64,000 nucleotides of DNA, from the NCBI RefSeq assembly GCF_039621805.1, contig NZ_CP155075.1, positions 496,001 through 560,000 on the forward strand. Direction: 5' to 3'. Positions 25,900 through 34,347 of the stretch are shown piece by piece. The notes under the pieces were generated by a model. The model searched no databases. It worked only from the letters and a program-made list of their open reading frames with translations, and was not told where the DNA came from. Source of the stretch: Paraburkholderia sp. PREW-6R (GTDB taxonomy: Bacteria; Pseudomonadota; Gammaproteobacteria; Burkholderiales; Burkholderiaceae). How positions within the stretch are numbered: the first letter of the stretch is position 1; every line of letters starts with the position of its first letter. Both the position numbers and the translations under genes were made by a program.

Positions 25900-26472
25900 A
25901 TGTGTGCCATCTGCGAATTCAAGGTTGAGTTCAACGTAAGCCATCCGCACGCGTTGACCGTAGCGGTCAACACTCGCGCGGCTATCGACGCGGCGCAGCT
26001 GCTGGAGCACACCTTTGACGGTGCGCTCGGACAGGCAAAAGCGCGGGCGTCAGCCATCAATGTGTTGAACGAACTGCAAACGCGCATCGAGCAAAGATTG
26101 ACAAAAGAGGAGTTTGCCGCATTACCCGACTTCTATGTCCTACTAATAGAAAGCGGGACGTGGGGCTGCTTCCACGCAACGACGAACGGCTTCGATCCAG
26201 AGATTGTGCCGGATGTGCCCGAGGTCAATTCAGATGACCCAGCACAACGCGACATCGCGGCAATCGCCTCCGAGGCCGCGATCTGTGCGTTGCTGGACGG
26301 GAGCATGGCATTCGAGCGGGCATCCTCGGCAGGATTGATTGTCGTGGATGCTCTTCCAGCGGAAAACGCAGGCGTGCTGGCTGCGATAGCGGGGGCGAGT
26401 GGGATTGGTAGTCCAATCGTCCCGCGGGAATACGGTCCGATTGAAGGGCTTGGCGCTGGCATTCTGATTTGA
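25900..26472 (+). CDS. Conserved hypothetical protein starting MCAICEF
   Basis: A 190-residue cytoplasmic protein without signal peptide or membrane segment. It opens with MCAICEFKVEFNVSHPHALT, where two close cysteines could bind a metal. A helical middle (VLNELQTRIEQRLTKEEFAA) is followed by an FYVLLIESGTWGCFHATTNG region, an acidic Asp/Pro-rich part and a hydrophobic Ala/Gly-rich C-terminal third. Proteins with this opening occur as conserved hypotheticals in Burkholderiales; I cannot assign a function. A GGAGAAGGG site precedes the ATG. It stands alone between a broken transposon-type gene and a region with a strong stem-loop, which hints at past mobility. Confidence 0.7.
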   Translation: MCAICEFKVEFNVSHPHALTVAVNTRAAIDAAQLLEHTFDGALGQAKARASAINVLNELQTRIEQRLTKEEFAALPDFYVLLIESGTWGCFHATTNGFDPEIVPDVPEVNSDDPAQRDIAAIASEAAICALLDGSMAFERASSAGLIVVDALPAENAGVLAAIAGASGIGSPIVPREYGPIEGLGAGILI

Positions 26473-26651
26473 CCATGCGGAAGACGATTCGCTGAGTCCG
26501 TTTGGCGCGTATGCGGACAAAGTTAGCGGCAAGACTGACCTGGGCCTTCTAATTCTCAGGTCGCCCTATGTGCGTCTCTACCGTACCAATCCGGGTGTTC
26601 CATCTTGTTCCGTCGAGACTCCTGTCTAAGCGGAAGGCATTACTCGCTCAT

Positions 26652-26689
26652 CCCGGATGTCCCCGTCTGGATCGAAACGGACATCCGGG
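26652..26689. repeat. Strong stem-loop in the 26.5-26.8 kb intergenic stretch
   Basis: CCCGGATGTCC (26652-26662) and GGACATCCGGG (26679-26689) are perfectly complementary 11-bp arms around a 16-base loop, with two further pairings possible inside. No T-tract follows, so it is not a standard terminator. The rest of 26473-26820 holds no recognisable gene. Confidence 0.7.
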
Positions 26690-26820
26690 CGGCAGGAACT
26701 ACCTTCAGACGAAATTCTGTTTATGGCCGGACACGGTCTGATACTGAACGAGTTTATTTCGCGCACACTACGACAAGGCCTAACCAGCAATCTCGTGCAG
26801 CCCCACCCTCTGCTACGCGC

Positions 26821-27603
26821 CTATTTCGGCGGCGCCCAATCGTCGACACCGTTGCTGACGAAGATCGCCTTAACCGTGCCGTCTGCTTCGAGCTTCGCCA
26901 ACGAGCGATTTATTTTCTCAAGGAGTTGATCATTTCCCTTTCGCACCGCAATGCCGATCTGAGGTTTCGGTGACTGCGACCGGTAGGAGCTTACAATTCG
27001 CAGATTTGCGAGTCGACCGTGTTTCGAGGCGTATATCGTGTCAGGGCCGGACGTTACAGCTGCCTTGATCTCGCCCGCAACGACCGCCGACCACACTTCT
27101 TCCAGTGTGTCATAGACCTTGATCTTCGAGAAACCGCTAACGCGTTGCAAGAGCGCAAGTTGAATGCTTCCCTTCTGTGCGCCCACCGGGAAATTTTTAA
27201 GGTCTGCCAGACCTGCATAGGCCGTCGTGTCGCTCGCCAGGACGACGACCACTTCCGCTGGCGCGTCGTAAACCGGGTTGCTGAAATCGACCTGTTGAGC
27301 GCGGGCGGGCGTGATCGCCATATTAGTGGCGATTACGTCGATCTTGCCGCTAGCCAGCGCCGGGATGAGGTCGCCAAATACCATCACCTGATACTGGACC
27401 GGCAGGTCAGCATCTTTGGCGATGGCGTTTGTCAGATCGACGAAGACCCCCGAAAGCGAGTTCGAGTTCCTGTCGTGGAAAACCCAAGGCGGCACGTCCT
27501 GACCTGCGACCTTGAGTAGTTTTTGCTCTGGGGAAAGTGGAGAACAACCTATCGCGCCCAACGAGACGACCGTCGCGATCATGATTTCGCTGAACTTGCT
27601 CAT
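26821..27603 (-). CDS. Solute-binding lipoprotein (SBP_bac_3)
   Basis: A 260-residue extracytoplasmic binding protein anchored as a lipoprotein: the signal peptide ends in the lipobox LGAIGCS. The SBP_bac_3 core reads VPPWVFHDRNSNSLSGVFVD, IDVIATNMAITPARAQQVDF and FSNPVYDAPAEVVVVLASDT, with a late hinge AVTSGPDTIYASKHG and a C-terminal KINRSLAKLEADGTVKAIF. The ATG at 27603 has GAGGG in front and gives the lipoprotein signal at the right place. An open 53-codon extension upstream is rejected. No permease or ATPase gene is adjacent, so it is an orphan binding protein. A polar amino acid or organic acid is the usual ligand class. Confidence 0.88.
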   Translation of the reverse strand: MSKFSEIMIATVVSLGAIGCSPLSPEQKLLKVAGQDVPPWVFHDRNSNSLSGVFVDLTNAIAKDADLPVQYQVMVFGDLIPALASGKIDVIATNMAITPARAQQVDFSNPVYDAPAEVVVVLASDTTAYAGLADLKNFPVGAQKGSIQLALLQRVSGFSKIKVYDTLEEVWSAVVAGEIKAAVTSGPDTIYASKHGRLANLRIVSSYRSQSPKPQIGIAVRKGNDQLLEKINRSLAKLEADGTVKAIFVSNGVDDWAPPK

Positions 27604-27890
27604 GTTGCCCTCTCGTGATCGCAGCCGCCGTGCCAGCACTAGAAGTCTCATGATTCGCCAGACGACGATTGATCCCTTGGAGTATGTCTCAAGCGCCCGT
27701 TTCAAGCAGGCCACAATACTGGCAAATCTAGCCGGGCAGTGGAGGCGCGATCTGCTGAGCACGGTCGTGGGAAGAGGTCAAACTGCTCCATTTACGGAGC
27801 AAGAATCGCGCAGTTCGTCTGCTACCTTGGGCCAGCGCTCACCAGAAACAGCGACTTAGCAGTCTTCGTGCAGACTCACCGTACATGGAA

Positions 27891-28847
27891 CTAGCGAACA
27901 GAGGGCAGGACTGTGGCCGGAGAGAGGTCGAGTTCTCTCGCGTAAGCGTCCAGATACTGTCCTATGTGGGCCTTCAACGTTTCGACGAATCGCTTAATTT
28001 TCGCGTCAACGAACTGGCGCGACGGATAGACGGCGTAAACGTTCCGAACGTGTGCGTGGTATTGCGGCAGGACGCGAACGAGCGCGCCGCGGCGCAGGTC
28101 ATCCATTGCTGAGAATGCTGCGAGGAGACCGATTCCTGCGCCATCCCGAAGCGCTTGTGACATCGAGTCCATATCGTTGAGGCTCAAATGCGGTCCGGCG
28201 GGGCGGAAGGTAGCGTCGCCAGCAGTGCTCTCAAGATGCCACTCGTCGGGTGCGTAATCGACTGTCCCGAGCAACACGCATTGGTGTTCGATAAGGTCTT
28301 CCGGACACGTCGGTGCTGGATGGGCCGCCAGATACTCGGGTGATGCTGCGAGGATGCAGTGGCTGGTGCCAATGTTCTGGCTGACGTAGGCGGAGTCGGG
28401 CAGCGTTCGAGTAATCACGATACCGACGTCAAGTTGTTCTTCCAGCAGATTCGGCATGCGCTGGGACAGCAGAAGGTCGACCGAGACCTCCGGATACGAG
28501 CCCCGGTACGCCATAACGGCCCGAGTTACCAGAGTGCGCCCAAGCCCGGGCACCGAGTGGACGCGCAACGTGCCGCGTGGCTCGAGCAGGGCGTCACGAG
28601 CCTCAGCTTCGGCGTGCTCCACGTCGGTCAAGATGGCGACACACCGGTCGTAGAACCGCCGTCCCGCATCGGTGATGACAAGGCGGCGCGTCGACCGCTG
28701 CATGAGCCTCGTGTCCAGCGCCTCTTCAAGCACTGACACCGCGCGTGAGATGTTTCCGACCGTGGTGTTGAGATGGTTAGCAACCGAAGTGAAGCTGCCC
28801 ATTTCAACAACTTTTACAAAAATCGACATGTTGTATAGCTTATCCAT
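27891..28847 (-). CDS. LysR family regulator divergent from the ALDH operon
   Basis: A 318-residue LysR protein of the large TMAO/DmlR-like group: MSIFVKVVEMGSFTSVANHL, then ISRAVSVLEEALDTRLMQRS and TRRLVITDAGRRFYDRC form the DNA-binding domain. The effector domain contains GTLRVHSVPGLGRTLVT, LDVGIVITRTLPDSAYV and the AGIGLLAAF hinge. It faces away from the aldehyde dehydrogenase operon at 29201 with about 350 bp between the starts. That interval (28848-29200) has no gene and should contain promoters and operators. Context makes it the probable regulator of the ALDH-CMD-quinone oxidoreductase operon. Confidence 0.9.
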   Translation of the reverse strand: MDKLYNMSIFVKVVEMGSFTSVANHLNTTVGNISRAVSVLEEALDTRLMQRSTRRLVITDAGRRFYDRCVAILTDVEHAEAEARDALLEPRGTLRVHSVPGLGRTLVTRAVMAYRGSYPEVSVDLLLSQRMPNLLEEQLDVGIVITRTLPDSAYVSQNIGTSHCILAASPEYLAAHPAPTCPEDLIEHQCVLLGTVDYAPDEWHLESTAGDATFRPAGPHLSLNDMDSMSQALRDGAGIGLLAAFSAMDDLRRGALVRVLPQYHAHVRNVYAVYPSRQFVDAKIKRFVETLKAHIGQYLDAYARELDLSPATVLPSVR

Positions 28848-29200
28848 CCAACCAGTCCCATTCGTCTGATTTCATCGTATCGGCGCCGCGTGGCTTACGT
28901 GCCATGAAGCATGGGCGTCCGGCCGTGATAGGCGAGTGCCGCCTTGCATGTCGCTAAGCATAACCGCGCGGAGCGGGCGGATTTTCCCTCTCACGGAAAG
29001 AATCATTCCATCTGCCCTGGCTAAATCCGTTCGGGCTTCCCGCCTAGACTGGGTTCCGCAGACAGGCACTCATTGACAGCCACAAGTCAAAGCGCCCCCT
29101 CCAGTCTCGCTGGACCTGACTACGTTGGGAGAAGCTCAATTATGTGGCCAGGCCCGAGTGCGAATTCATTTCGGATTGCCCACTTTATGAGGCTGGAAAC

Positions 29201-30637
29201 ATGAACGGTCACTACGACTCCCTCTATCTTTTCATCAACGGCGAATGGATTGCTGCCGGCGAACGCGAAACTGCTCCGGTCGTCAATCCCGCTACGTTAC
29301 AGGAGTTGGGCCGCGTGCCGCTTGCAACGGCGGCTGACCTCGACCAGGCACTGCGGACGGCAAAGCATGCGTTCGACGTCTGGCGCAACACGGTGCCGGC
29401 AGAGCGCGCGCGTATTCTTAAAGGCGGCGCCAACCTGATTCGCGAGCGCGCCGCTCACATCGCCGAACTGCTAACGCTTGAGGAGGGCAAACCTCTTGCC
29501 GAGAGCCGTGATGAAGTGCTGCGTGCTGCCGAGTATTTCGAATGGTTCGCGGAAGAAGCCCGTCGCATCGACGGTCGCGTTGTCCCGTCGAATCGCCCTG
29601 GCGTGCAACAACTGGTGAAGAAGCAGGCTATCGGGCCGGTCGCGGCCTTCACGCCGTGGAATTTCCCGGCCATCACGCCGGCTCGCAAGCTCTCGGCGGC
29701 ACTGGCTGCGGGCTGCAGCGTCATCATCAAGCCCGGCGAGGAAAGCCCGGCAACGGCACTCGCGCTTGCCCGCGCACTCGACGATGCAGGTTTGCCCAAG
29801 GGCGTGCTGCAGGTCGTCTTTGGCGTGCCCGATGAGGTGTCGAAGACGCTAATTGCGTCGCCGATTATCCGCAAGGTGACGTTCACCGGCTCCGTTCCCA
29901 TCGGCCGGCTGCTCGCCGCGCGTGCCGCCGAAGGCGTCAAGCCGATTACGCTCGAACTTGGTGGACACGGCCCCGTGCTGGTGTTCAAGGACGCGGACGT
30001 CGCACGGGCTGCCGTCGAAGGCGCGGCGAACCGCTTCCGTGGCACCGGCCAGATCTGCATCTCGTCGACACGCTTCCTGATTCAGCGCGAGGTCTATCAC
30101 GAGTTCGTTGGCCACTTCGTGTCCGCTACGCAGGCGCTCAAGGTGGGCGATGGCATGCAACCCGGCACGCAGGTCGGCCCGCTCGCGAACCCGCGCCAGA
30201 TTGCCAAGATGGAAGAACTTGTCGGAGATGCGGTGGCGCGCGGCGCAAAGGTGCTGACTGGCGGAAAGCGCGTCGCGGGCGACGGCTACTTCTTCGAACC
30301 GACCGTGCTCGCCGACGTGCCAATGGACGCCCGCGTAATGCACGAAGAGCCTTTCGGTCCCATCGCAGTGCTGATGCGTTTCGACGAACTGGAAGACGGT
30401 CTCGCTGAAGCGAACCGTCTGCCGTACGGCCTCTCGGCCTATGCGTTCACGAATAACGCGCGCACCGCTATCGACGTTGGCGACGGGCTGGAAGCCGGCA
30501 TGATTGGCATCAACCAGTACCGCATCGTGTCGACCAAGCTTCCGTTCGGTGGCCTCAAGGAAAGTGGAATCGGCTCCGAAGGTGGTGCCGAAGGCATCGA
30601 GTTCTATCTCACCAACAAATTCATCAGCCAGATCTGA
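29201..30637 (+). CDS. Aldehyde dehydrogenase, succinate-semialdehyde dehydrogenase-like
   Basis: A 478-residue NAD(P)-dependent ALDH. Catalytic residues are N154 (FTPWNFPAITP), E252 (LELGGHGP) and C286 (TGQICISSTR), with the cofactor loop FTGSVPIGR. The text is closest to the succinate-semialdehyde/glycolaldehyde dehydrogenase branch. The ATG at 29201 is preferred because GAGG lies eight bases upstream and the family starts just before LFINGEW; an open frame 19 codons longer exists. It is followed by a CMD-family gene after 13 bp and a quinone oxidoreductase, suggesting one operon. Bases 30120-30168 recur exactly, inverted, in the broken porin at 23018. Confidence 0.93.
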   Translation: MNGHYDSLYLFINGEWIAAGERETAPVVNPATLQELGRVPLATAADLDQALRTAKHAFDVWRNTVPAERARILKGGANLIRERAAHIAELLTLEEGKPLAESRDEVLRAAEYFEWFAEEARRIDGRVVPSNRPGVQQLVKKQAIGPVAAFTPWNFPAITPARKLSAALAAGCSVIIKPGEESPATALALARALDDAGLPKGVLQVVFGVPDEVSKTLIASPIIRKVTFTGSVPIGRLLAARAAEGVKPITLELGGHGPVLVFKDADVARAAVEGAANRFRGTGQICISSTRFLIQREVYHEFVGHFVSATQALKVGDGMQPGTQVGPLANPRQIAKMEELVGDAVARGAKVLTGGKRVAGDGYFFEPTVLADVPMDARVMHEEPFGPIAVLMRFDELEDGLAEANRLPYGLSAYAFTNNARTAIDVGDGLEAGMIGINQYRIVSTKLPFGGLKESGIGSEGGAEGIEFYLTNKFISQI

Positions 30638-30650
30638 GGAGCGCCCAATC

Positions 30651-30980
30651 ATGTCAAAAGCCAATTTCGAGAGCCCGCGCGAAGCCGCGCGTGCGTTCAC
30701 GCCGAAGCTCGCTGCACTCGTCGACGACGTGCTGTTTCCACAGGTCTGGGGTGACGCTGCGTTGTCACCGCGTGACAGAAGTCTCGTGACCATCGCCGCC
30801 CTGATTGTTGGGGGGCATCACGACGAACTCCCCGCGCATCTGCGGCGTGCCGTGAGCAACGGCGTTACGCGCGAAGAGCTTGCGGCAACCATTACCCACC
30901 TCGCGTTCTACGCAGGTTTTCCGGCCGCTATCTCGGCTTCCGCCGTCGCGCAATCGACGCTCGACGATGTACAGGCATAA
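30651..30980 (+). CDS. Carboxymuconolactone decarboxylase (CMD) family protein
   Basis: A 109-residue all-helical CMD/AhpD-fold protein. The core reads LSPRDRSLVTIAALIVGGHH, LPAHLRRAVSNGVTREELAA and THLAFYAGFPAAISASAVAQ, which is the typical family text (ELPAHLRRALNNGVTREEI, HLAFYAGFPAA). AhpD-type cysteine pairs are absent, so it is not an alkylhydroperoxidase. A role close to gamma-carboxymuconolactone decarboxylases is more likely. GAGGAGCG lies before the ATG at 30651. It sits between the ALDH and the quinone oxidoreductase with tiny gaps. Its real substrate is unknown; such proteins commonly occur in aromatic or lactone catabolic cassettes. Confidence 0.88.
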   Translation: MSKANFESPREAARAFTPKLAALVDDVLFPQVWGDAALSPRDRSLVTIAALIVGGHHDELPAHLRRAVSNGVTREELAATITHLAFYAGFPAAISASAVAQSTLDDVQA

Positions 30981-30994
30981 CAGGACACGCGACC

Positions 30995-31981
30995 ATGAAA
31001 GCAATCACCTTCAACGAATTCGGCGATGCCGACGTTCTCAAACTCACCGACGTTCCCGACCCGGAACTGCGTCCCGACGACCTGCTGGTCCGTGTCCACG
31101 CGGCAGGCGTGAACCGCGCTGACCTCACGCACCGACGCGGCGGTTACGGTCGGCCGAATTTTGGCGACTCAACCATTATGGGGCTGGAAATCGCGGGCGA
31201 GGTGCTAGAAGTCGGCGCATCGGTCGAAGGCTACAAGGTTGGCGACCGCGTGATGGGTGTGGTCGGTGGTGGCGCATACGCCGAAATGGCCCGCATCGAT
31301 TGGCGCATGGCGATGCCGATTCCTGAGCAGCTCGATTACGTGCACGCAGCGGCCATCCCCGAAGTGTTCGTCACGGCTCACGAAGCGATGATGCATCTCG
31401 GACGGCTCAAGCAGGGTGATTCAGTTCTCATTCATGCGGCGGCTGGCGGTGTGGGCTCTGCTGCGGTCCAGCTCGCATACGCAACCGGCGCGACCGTGTT
31501 TGCGACCGCCGAGGCGACGAAGCTCGAACGCGTTGTTCAACTGGGCGCCGACCATGTCATCGATTACCGGACTCAGGATTTTGCGGCTGTCGTAGCCCAG
31601 AAGACCGGTGGCAGAGGCGTCGATGTCGTAATTGATTTCGTGGGCGAGCCCTATTTCGCGCGCAATATCGCTTCGCTCGCGCATGGCGGCCGTTTGGTTC
31701 AGGTCGGGATTCTGGGAGGGGGTGGCCAGGTGAGTGTTGACTTGGAGACCATTCTCTACCGCCACATCCAGATCATCGGCACGGTCATGAAGTCGCGCGC
31801 CCAAGCCGAAAAGCACGCCATGGTGCAACGTTTCCGTGAACATTGGCTCAACCGCTTCTCCGGTGGCAGGCGCCTCGAGCCCGTTGTCGACAGTACGTTT
31901 CCTCTAGCGCTTGCTGCCGATGCCCACCGACGTATGGAATCGGCGGGGAATGTGGGGAAAATCATCCTGACGACGATTTGA
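30995..31981 (+). CDS. NADPH:quinone oxidoreductase (zinc-independent MDR family)
   Basis: A 328-residue medium-chain reductase. The N-terminal GroES-like domain (MKAITFNEFGDADVLKLTDV, AAGVNRADLTHRRGGY) lacks the cysteine-rich zinc loop. The Rossmann domain has the nucleotide motif AAAGGVGSAAVQLAYATGAT and the helix ATAEATKLERVVQLGADHVI, with DVVIDFVGEPY. This is typical for quinone oxidoreductases and enoyl reductases of the QOR type. It ends a three-gene operon with ALDH and CMD and is followed after 38 bp by a GC hairpin that may end transcription. It could reduce an unsaturated or quinoid intermediate of the pathway. Confidence 0.92.
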   Translation: MKAITFNEFGDADVLKLTDVPDPELRPDDLLVRVHAAGVNRADLTHRRGGYGRPNFGDSTIMGLEIAGEVLEVGASVEGYKVGDRVMGVVGGGAYAEMARIDWRMAMPIPEQLDYVHAAAIPEVFVTAHEAMMHLGRLKQGDSVLIHAAAGGVGSAAVQLAYATGATVFATAEATKLERVVQLGADHVIDYRTQDFAAVVAQKTGGRGVDVVIDFVGEPYFARNIASLAHGGRLVQVGILGGGGQVSVDLETILYRHIQIIGTVMKSRAQAEKHAMVQRFREHWLNRFSGGRRLEPVVDSTFPLALAADAHRRMESAGNVGKIILTTI

Positions 31982-32019
31982 GCGGCAGCGACAGGCTGTC
32001 GGTTACGCTCCGACCGAGT

Positions 32020-32044
32020 GGCTGAAACTTGTCGAGTTTCAGCC
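32020..32044. terminator. Hairpin after the ALDH-CMD-QOR operon
   Basis: GGCTGAAACT (32020-32029) and AGTTTCAGCC (32035-32044) are perfectly complementary 10-bp arms with a five-base loop, 39 bp after the oxidoreductase stop. No T-run follows on either strand, so it may be a weak bidirectional terminator or an mRNA 3' hairpin. The remaining stretch to 32375 shows no convincing gene. Confidence 0.5.
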
Positions 32045-32375
32045 GCCTATCTGCAGCCTGTTGAGTGTCTCATCTTGGCCGAACAGGGCCGACGGAAACG
32101 TCGCGGAACGCTGATCACGGCAGATACGGAAGGCATAGATCGACACACTGCGGCCGGGCGACGTCGGAGTACACTTCCCGGCCAACAGGGACAACGCTCT
32201 CGAATCAGGCATCTCGATCTGTTGCCTTGAGCAACGCAAGGGTTTCGCAAAAGCCCGGATAACAGGCGCATGATCGGAGATCGAAAACGCGCCGGCTACG
32301 CAGCCTCACCATTGTTGTAGCTCGGCCGCAAGCCGACGCGATCATCCATGCGCTAACACGCCAGTCCTGCGGTCT

Positions 32376-33596
32376 TCATTGCGTCTCATCGGTCCACGTA
32401 TAGGTCGGTAGCTTACCTAACGGTGGGGCTCCGATCTGCAACGTTACGTCGCGCATCGACGTTAACTCGATGTTGCGCAGATCGCCCATGTAGCGCCGGG
32501 AGTCGCCATTGTCGTTTATATACGCGACCACATTACCCACGACACCCGCAACATTGGTGCTGCTAAGCGGTTGCCCCCAGATATCAAAGAAATCGCCCAA
32601 GGTATACTGCTTGATGGCAGGCGACTCCATATGAATGATGCCAGTCTGATCGTGCGTATGCATCTCATAGGTGCACTGGGACAATATTCCCACATTCATC
32701 GGCATCGCAAGCCATTGTCCGTTATTGATAATCGCCAGATGCGCGTGAACGTGATAGATCGCGCTCATGTTAGCTGCACAGGCCAAACCGTCTACGTCAG
32801 CCCCTTTCCCGCCTGCCGACGTGTTGCCATTCGACCAATACGGGGTGCCGACTGTGCCGCCGTACGTAAGCGTCGTCGCGTTCGCATCGAACGGCGGCGG
32901 GTCAGTCCAGGTGTAGCTTGGGATTAGCGTCAACGGAGAACCGACCGTTATGGTCACTTCTCCATGCGGCGGAAGCACCAGGGCGGCAGGGTCGCCCTGA
33001 TATTGTGAAAGCACGCCACCTTCGTTGACGTAGACGGCCACGCGTCCTCCCGTCAGACCGGCTACGTTGGACGTACTCAGCGGCTGGCCCCAGATTGCAA
33101 AGAACTGACCCAACGTATAAGAAGCGCCGGAAGTTGCATCCATGCGAATCTTGCCGCTGGCGTCGACTGTATGCAACGAATACGCGCAGCCGGTCTGAGC
33201 GGTCATGGTCGGTTCAACGGTGCCGATATTAGCCGGCAACGCAAGCAAGCGGCCGTTCTGATAGATCGACAGGTGCGTGTATGTATAGACACTTCCGCGT
33301 GTCACACAATTAAGGCCGCTCACGGGTTGGCCAGTCCCACCAGTGGATGTAGATCCCGAGGCCCAGTTGGAATCGCCGAGGGTGGTGCCGTCAGCTACGA
33401 TGGACGCGGAGGCCAATCGCGGTGTCGTAGCACCCGCATCCGATGCTCCCGAAGAAGGCGCGGGGGCGGTCGCGCCTGCACCGTTTGCACCTGTGTTTCC
33501 GGGATTTGAAGCGCTCCCGCCGCCACCACCGCCGCAACCCGCGAGAGAAAGAACAATACCGAAAGCGATGATTGATGCGCCCAGCCGATGCGACAT
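32376..33596 (-). CDS. Lipoprotein with two tandem His-rich domains
   Basis: A 406-residue predicted lipoprotein: signal peptide with lipobox LAGC (C21), then a Gly/Ala/Ser-rich linker to about residue 60. Two homologous domains follow (about 65-232 and 240-406), both with the pattern NG-x-ALPANIG or AMPMNVG, a central Cys-x-Y-x-x-H, YTLGQFFAIWGQPLS or YTLGDFFDIWGQPLS, and a final strand ending in PSYTWTD or PTYTWTD. Domain 2 has six histidines in HVHAHLAI, EMHTHDQTG and IHMES (H282, H284, H286, H313, H315, H322). Domain 1 keeps only H108 and H142. The histidine arrangement suggests metal binding, perhaps copper, at the cell envelope. I do not know a named function. Confidence 0.8.
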   Translation of the reverse strand: MSHRLGASIIAFGIVLSLAGCGGGGGGSASNPGNTGANGAGATAPAPSSGASDAGATTPRLASASIVADGTTLGDSNWASGSTSTGGTGQPVSGLNCVTRGSVYTYTHLSIYQNGRLLALPANIGTVEPTMTAQTGCAYSLHTVDASGKIRMDATSGASYTLGQFFAIWGQPLSTSNVAGLTGGRVAVYVNEGGVLSQYQGDPAALVLPPHGEVTITVGSPLTLIPSYTWTDPPPFDANATTLTYGGTVGTPYWSNGNTSAGGKGADVDGLACAANMSAIYHVHAHLAIINNGQWLAMPMNVGILSQCTYEMHTHDQTGIIHMESPAIKQYTLGDFFDIWGQPLSSTNVAGVVGNVVAYINDNGDSRRYMGDLRNIELTSMRDVTLQIGAPPLGKLPTYTWTDETQ

Positions 33597-34018
33597 TAGG
33601 TGCTCCGTTGCATAAGATTGGTTGAACGAGGCGGCGATGCCGGCAACATTCGCAAATGAATCAGACGCTGATGAAATCAGATGCCTACACGGGCACTAAG
33701 TGAATGCTCTTGCTCACTGTGTAAGTGCCGCGTCCTGTGAAGAGGTGCCTCAGCGTAGCAGATGCATCCGGGGCAAGAATGTAACAAACACCTACGATTC
33801 GCGACTTTCTGTTGGCGCGTTTGGCTGAGTCTATTGAAGTGCGGGAAGAAACGTTTCGAGCGACATAGTATTCAAATTATTTATCGCAGCTTGAACGGAT
33901 CCGTGAGACGAACGCCCGTTTCTTCGACCTCCAGTTTTCGGCTATGCACATTCGGCTCGCTGGCGGACACGGCGTCTGCTATCCGGACCAACATGTGACT
34001 GGCGAGAGATCTTGAAAA
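33597..34018. other. Intergenic stretch before a porin remnant
   Basis: About 420 bp with lower GC than the neighbours around 33770-33900. It probably holds the promoter of the lipoprotein gene (minus strand) at its left and the former promoter of the porin at its right. I see no gene. Confidence 0.4.
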
Positions 34019-34300
34019 ATGACGAAAACGAAAGGGGCAATCGATGCCGTTGCGCTGGCGTTGACATCGGCAGCGCATGCGCAAGGCAGCGTGACGCTGT
34101 ACGGCATCATTGATGCCGGCATCACTTATACCCAACAGCCAGGGCGGTCAAAGCAATGCGCAGACTGTGAGCGGGATCAATCAGGGAAATCGCTGAGGTC
34201 TGCGCGGAACGGGAGATCTCGGTAGTGGATTCAATACAGTTCTCGTATTAGAAAGTGGCTTCACCAGCTTCAATGGCACGTCTCAGCAAGGCGGACGTGG
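34019..34300 (+). pseudogene. Porin 5' remnant
   Basis: The frame starts with an ATG and a porin signal region (ALALTSAAHAQGSVTLYGII, then DAGITYTQQPG). It then breaks by frameshift near 34150. Further pieces are readable in other frames (QTVSGINQGN, GSGFNTVLVLESGFTSFNGT), and homology ends near 34300. This is the first quarter of a Burkholderia-type general porin, with the signal peptide and the first two or three strands. The rest is gone. It lies 48 bp from the stop of a convergent LysR gene. This is the second dead porin in the window; the intact one is at 57212. Confidence 0.85.
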
Positions 34301-34347
34301 AGTCTGACAAAGTGATAGCCCCATGGAACAACCCAAGAGCCACGAGA

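Noticed and set aside
32045-32375. LysR-type remnant on the minus strand
   Set aside because: The frames there give no convincing family motif.
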